64,000 bases of DNA from Marinigracilibium pacificum (GTDB lineage: Bacteria > Bacteroidota > Bacteroidia > Cytophagales > Cyclobacteriaceae): positions 372,001 to 436,000 of the forward strand of contig NZ_JABBNU010000001.1 in the NCBI RefSeq assembly GCF_012926615.1, in the 5' to 3' direction. The notes under the pieces are model-generated. The model saw nothing but the letters and a program-made list of their open reading frames with translations, did no database searches and had not been told where the DNA came from. Positions 62,672-64,000 of the stretch are shown in pieces (position 1 is the first letter of the stretch; every line of letters begins with the position of its first letter). Position numbers and translations under genes: made by a program.

Positions 62672-64000
62672 GTGCTAGGGGTGTTATTTTGTTTGACTTA
62701 TTCTTTTGCTTTTGGTCAAAATTATTCCATTAAAGTTCAAAATACTGACCTTCACTATGAAATTGTTGGTTCTGATTCGGCAGATCTAAGCACAATAATC
62801 AAAAAATATAAAAAAGCCGGCTACTCAAGTATAGATATTGACACCTTATATTTAGGTAATTCGGTAGTTTATTCAATTAATTCACCACTAATAATTAATC
62901 CAAAGTATATTTTAGTAAAAGATTATGTATCTGGAGATACCTTAGAATTTTCTGAAGTTCATAATTGGAACCAATTTTCTGAATTGCGACTGAAAATATT
63001 AAATAATTACTTAAATAATGGATATCCTTTTTGTCAACTAAGATTTTCATCAAATGATATTCATAAGAATACATTTAGTTATCTGCTTAATAAAGGAAGA
63101 AGGATTTATTTTGATACATTAAGAATCAATAATTCCAATCAGTTAAATAATCTTTTCTTAAGTAAGTATCTACAAATTAAGCCTGGTTCTGAGTTTGATC
63201 AGTCAAAGATTGAAGAAATTAACAATCGTATGAGCAGACTTACCGGTTGGGACATTCAGTCAATAGATACTATGATCTTCAGGTTGGGAAATGCTGAGCC
63301 CTACATTTCAATTAAAAGAAAGAATAAAGATTATCTGGATTTTTTTGTAGGGTTAACTAATAATAATTCCGGTACAGTTTTTACCGGACAGGCATCGTTG
63401 GGCTTGTTCAATTTGTTTAAAACAGGGAGAGTACTTCAATTGGAATGGCAAAGAGTAAGGGCTGGTTCCCAATATTTATTGGCCGATTATTATCACCCCT
63501 ATTTATTTAGCCCATTATTCTCAGGTGAAGCAAAGCTCGAAATAATTAAAGCTGACAGTACTTATAATAGAGTAAGGACTGAATTGAAAGTTTTTGGTAA
63601 TGCTGGTGGTAAGGTAATGTATGGAGTTGGGTATTATTATGAGGATAATTCGGCAATTAGTAATAAAGCAACAGAAAATGGAATTCGTCCGTCAGATAAG
63701 GTTAATATAAATGGAATATTATTGTCAGCTGATTATAACAGCAGGTATTCTATTCCAGAAGGAGAGAAAGTTTCATTTTATCTTGATTTTGTTTTTGGAA
63801 GAAGAGTTGTTAAAGATTCGGTGTTTAGCGAGTCAGGAAGTTGGATAAAAGCATACTCTAATATTTCTTTTAAAGAAAAGATAAATAATAGGCTAGAAGT
63901 TAAACTTGGCTTAACTGGTTTATATGCTCCGTTAAAAGGACAAAAGGTTAATGAAGCCTTTCGTTTTGGAGGAATTAATGAGTTTAGGGGTATTCCGCAG
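62624..64000 (+). CDS. Outer-membrane protein of the Omp85/BamA-like type (3' truncated)
   Basis: Open to the window edge in the frame beginning ATG 62624, with a second ATG at 62651. Either gives a signal peptide ending VLFCLTYSFAFGQ; a GTG at 62678 would leave too short a signal. Residues 40-210 resemble one or two POTRA domains (GSDSADLSTIIKKYKKAGYSSIDID, LKPGSEFDQSKIEEINNRMSRLTGW). From about residue 225 aromatic-rich beta-strands begin (DYLDFFVGLTNNNSGTVF) and near the end FRFGGINEFRGI resembles the GG...RG turn before lid strands in Omp85 barrels. Both starts lie inside hemW on the opposite strand. Confidence 0.8.
   Translation, partial: MTSLFTKWNMYINTAQVLGVLFCLTYSFAFGQNYSIKVQNTDLHYEIVGSDSADLSTIIKKYKKAGYSSIDIDTLYLGNSVVYSINSPLIINPKYILVKDYVSGDTLEFSEVHNWNQFSELRLKILNNYLNNGYPFCQLRFSSNDIHKNTFSYLLNKGRRIYFDTLRINNSNQLNNLFLSKYLQIKPGSEFDQSKIEEINNRMSRLTGWDIQSIDTMIFRLGNAEPYISIKRKNKDYLDFFVGLTNNNSGTVFTGQASLGLFNLFKTGRVLQLEWQRVRAGSQYLLADYYHPYLFSPLFSGEAKLEIIKADSTYNRVRTELKVFGNAGGKVMYGVGYYYEDNSAISNKATENGIRPSDKVNINGILLSADYNSRYSIPEGEKVSFYLDFVFGRRVVKDSVFSESGSWIKAYSNISFKEKINNRLEVKLGLTGLYAPLKGQKVNEAFRFGGINEFRGIPQ

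Noticed and set aside
1-64000. CRISPR arrays, tRNA or rRNA genes
   Set aside because: Looked for regularly spaced repeats and tRNA-like T-arm words while reading; none recognised. A covariance search was not possible here.

Overview
The window looks like a chromosomal segment of a low-GC member of the Bacteroidota, most likely of the Cytophagales type. This is inferred from a C-terminal type IX secretion (T9SS) sorting domain, a one-piece hybrid two-component regulator with an AraC output, a TonB-dependent receptor with a CarboxypepD_reg-like domain, OmpA/PD40 envelope proteins, a GH3 family protein, signal peptides ending in a Gln-type cleavage region, and promoters that fit the TTTG / TAnnTTTG pattern rather than sigma70. 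I recognised no rRNA, tRNA, CRISPR array, intact transposase or prophage.

Layout. 1-15.6 kb is mainly housekeeping: a 5'-truncated beta-CASP nuclease, a Rieske ferredoxin, fumarase, a SPOR-like protein, a membrane methyltransferase with a tiny overlapping upstream gene, recJ-lptB-GH3-glycerate kinase, two thioredoxin-fold proteins, a CLC protein, a sugar nucleotidyltransferase and a VOC protein. The gap at 11.8-12.3 kb carries a cluster of DnaA-box sequences. 15.6-28.1 kb is envelope-oriented: an AsmA-like protein, an aldehyde dehydrogenase, a transglutaminase-like protein, and a minus-strand run of two OmpA-domain proteins, a patatin/outer-membrane barrel fusion and an M23 peptidase.

28.7-36.6 kb pairs a 1364-residue hybrid sensor/regulator with a secreted M4 metalloprotease that carries alternating FN3 and carbohydrate-binding modules. 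Three imperfect 20-bp repeats lie between them. 36.7-42 kb is accessory: small lipoproteins and hypothetical genes separated by REP-like palindromes, two copies of a roughly 360-380 bp intergenic repeat, and the decayed end of a REP-associated (RAYT/Y1) transposase. 42-47 kb holds a lipoprotein and a TonB-dependent receptor.

47.1-53.4 kb is again housekeeping (epimerase, LOG protein, lytic transglycosylase, uvrA). 53.4-61.1 kb is the most unusual region: five tandem paralogues of a periplasmic family-3 solute-binding protein with no permease or ATPase. Copies 1-4 each have their own terminator and a related promoter block. A small membrane protein and a LytS/LytTR two-component pair follow. 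Because transport partners are missing and a sensor pair is adjacent, a sensing or scavenging role is a reasonable hypothesis, but it is only inference. The window ends with a small acidic protein, hemW, and a truncated Omp85/BamA-like gene whose start lies inside the 5' end of hemW.
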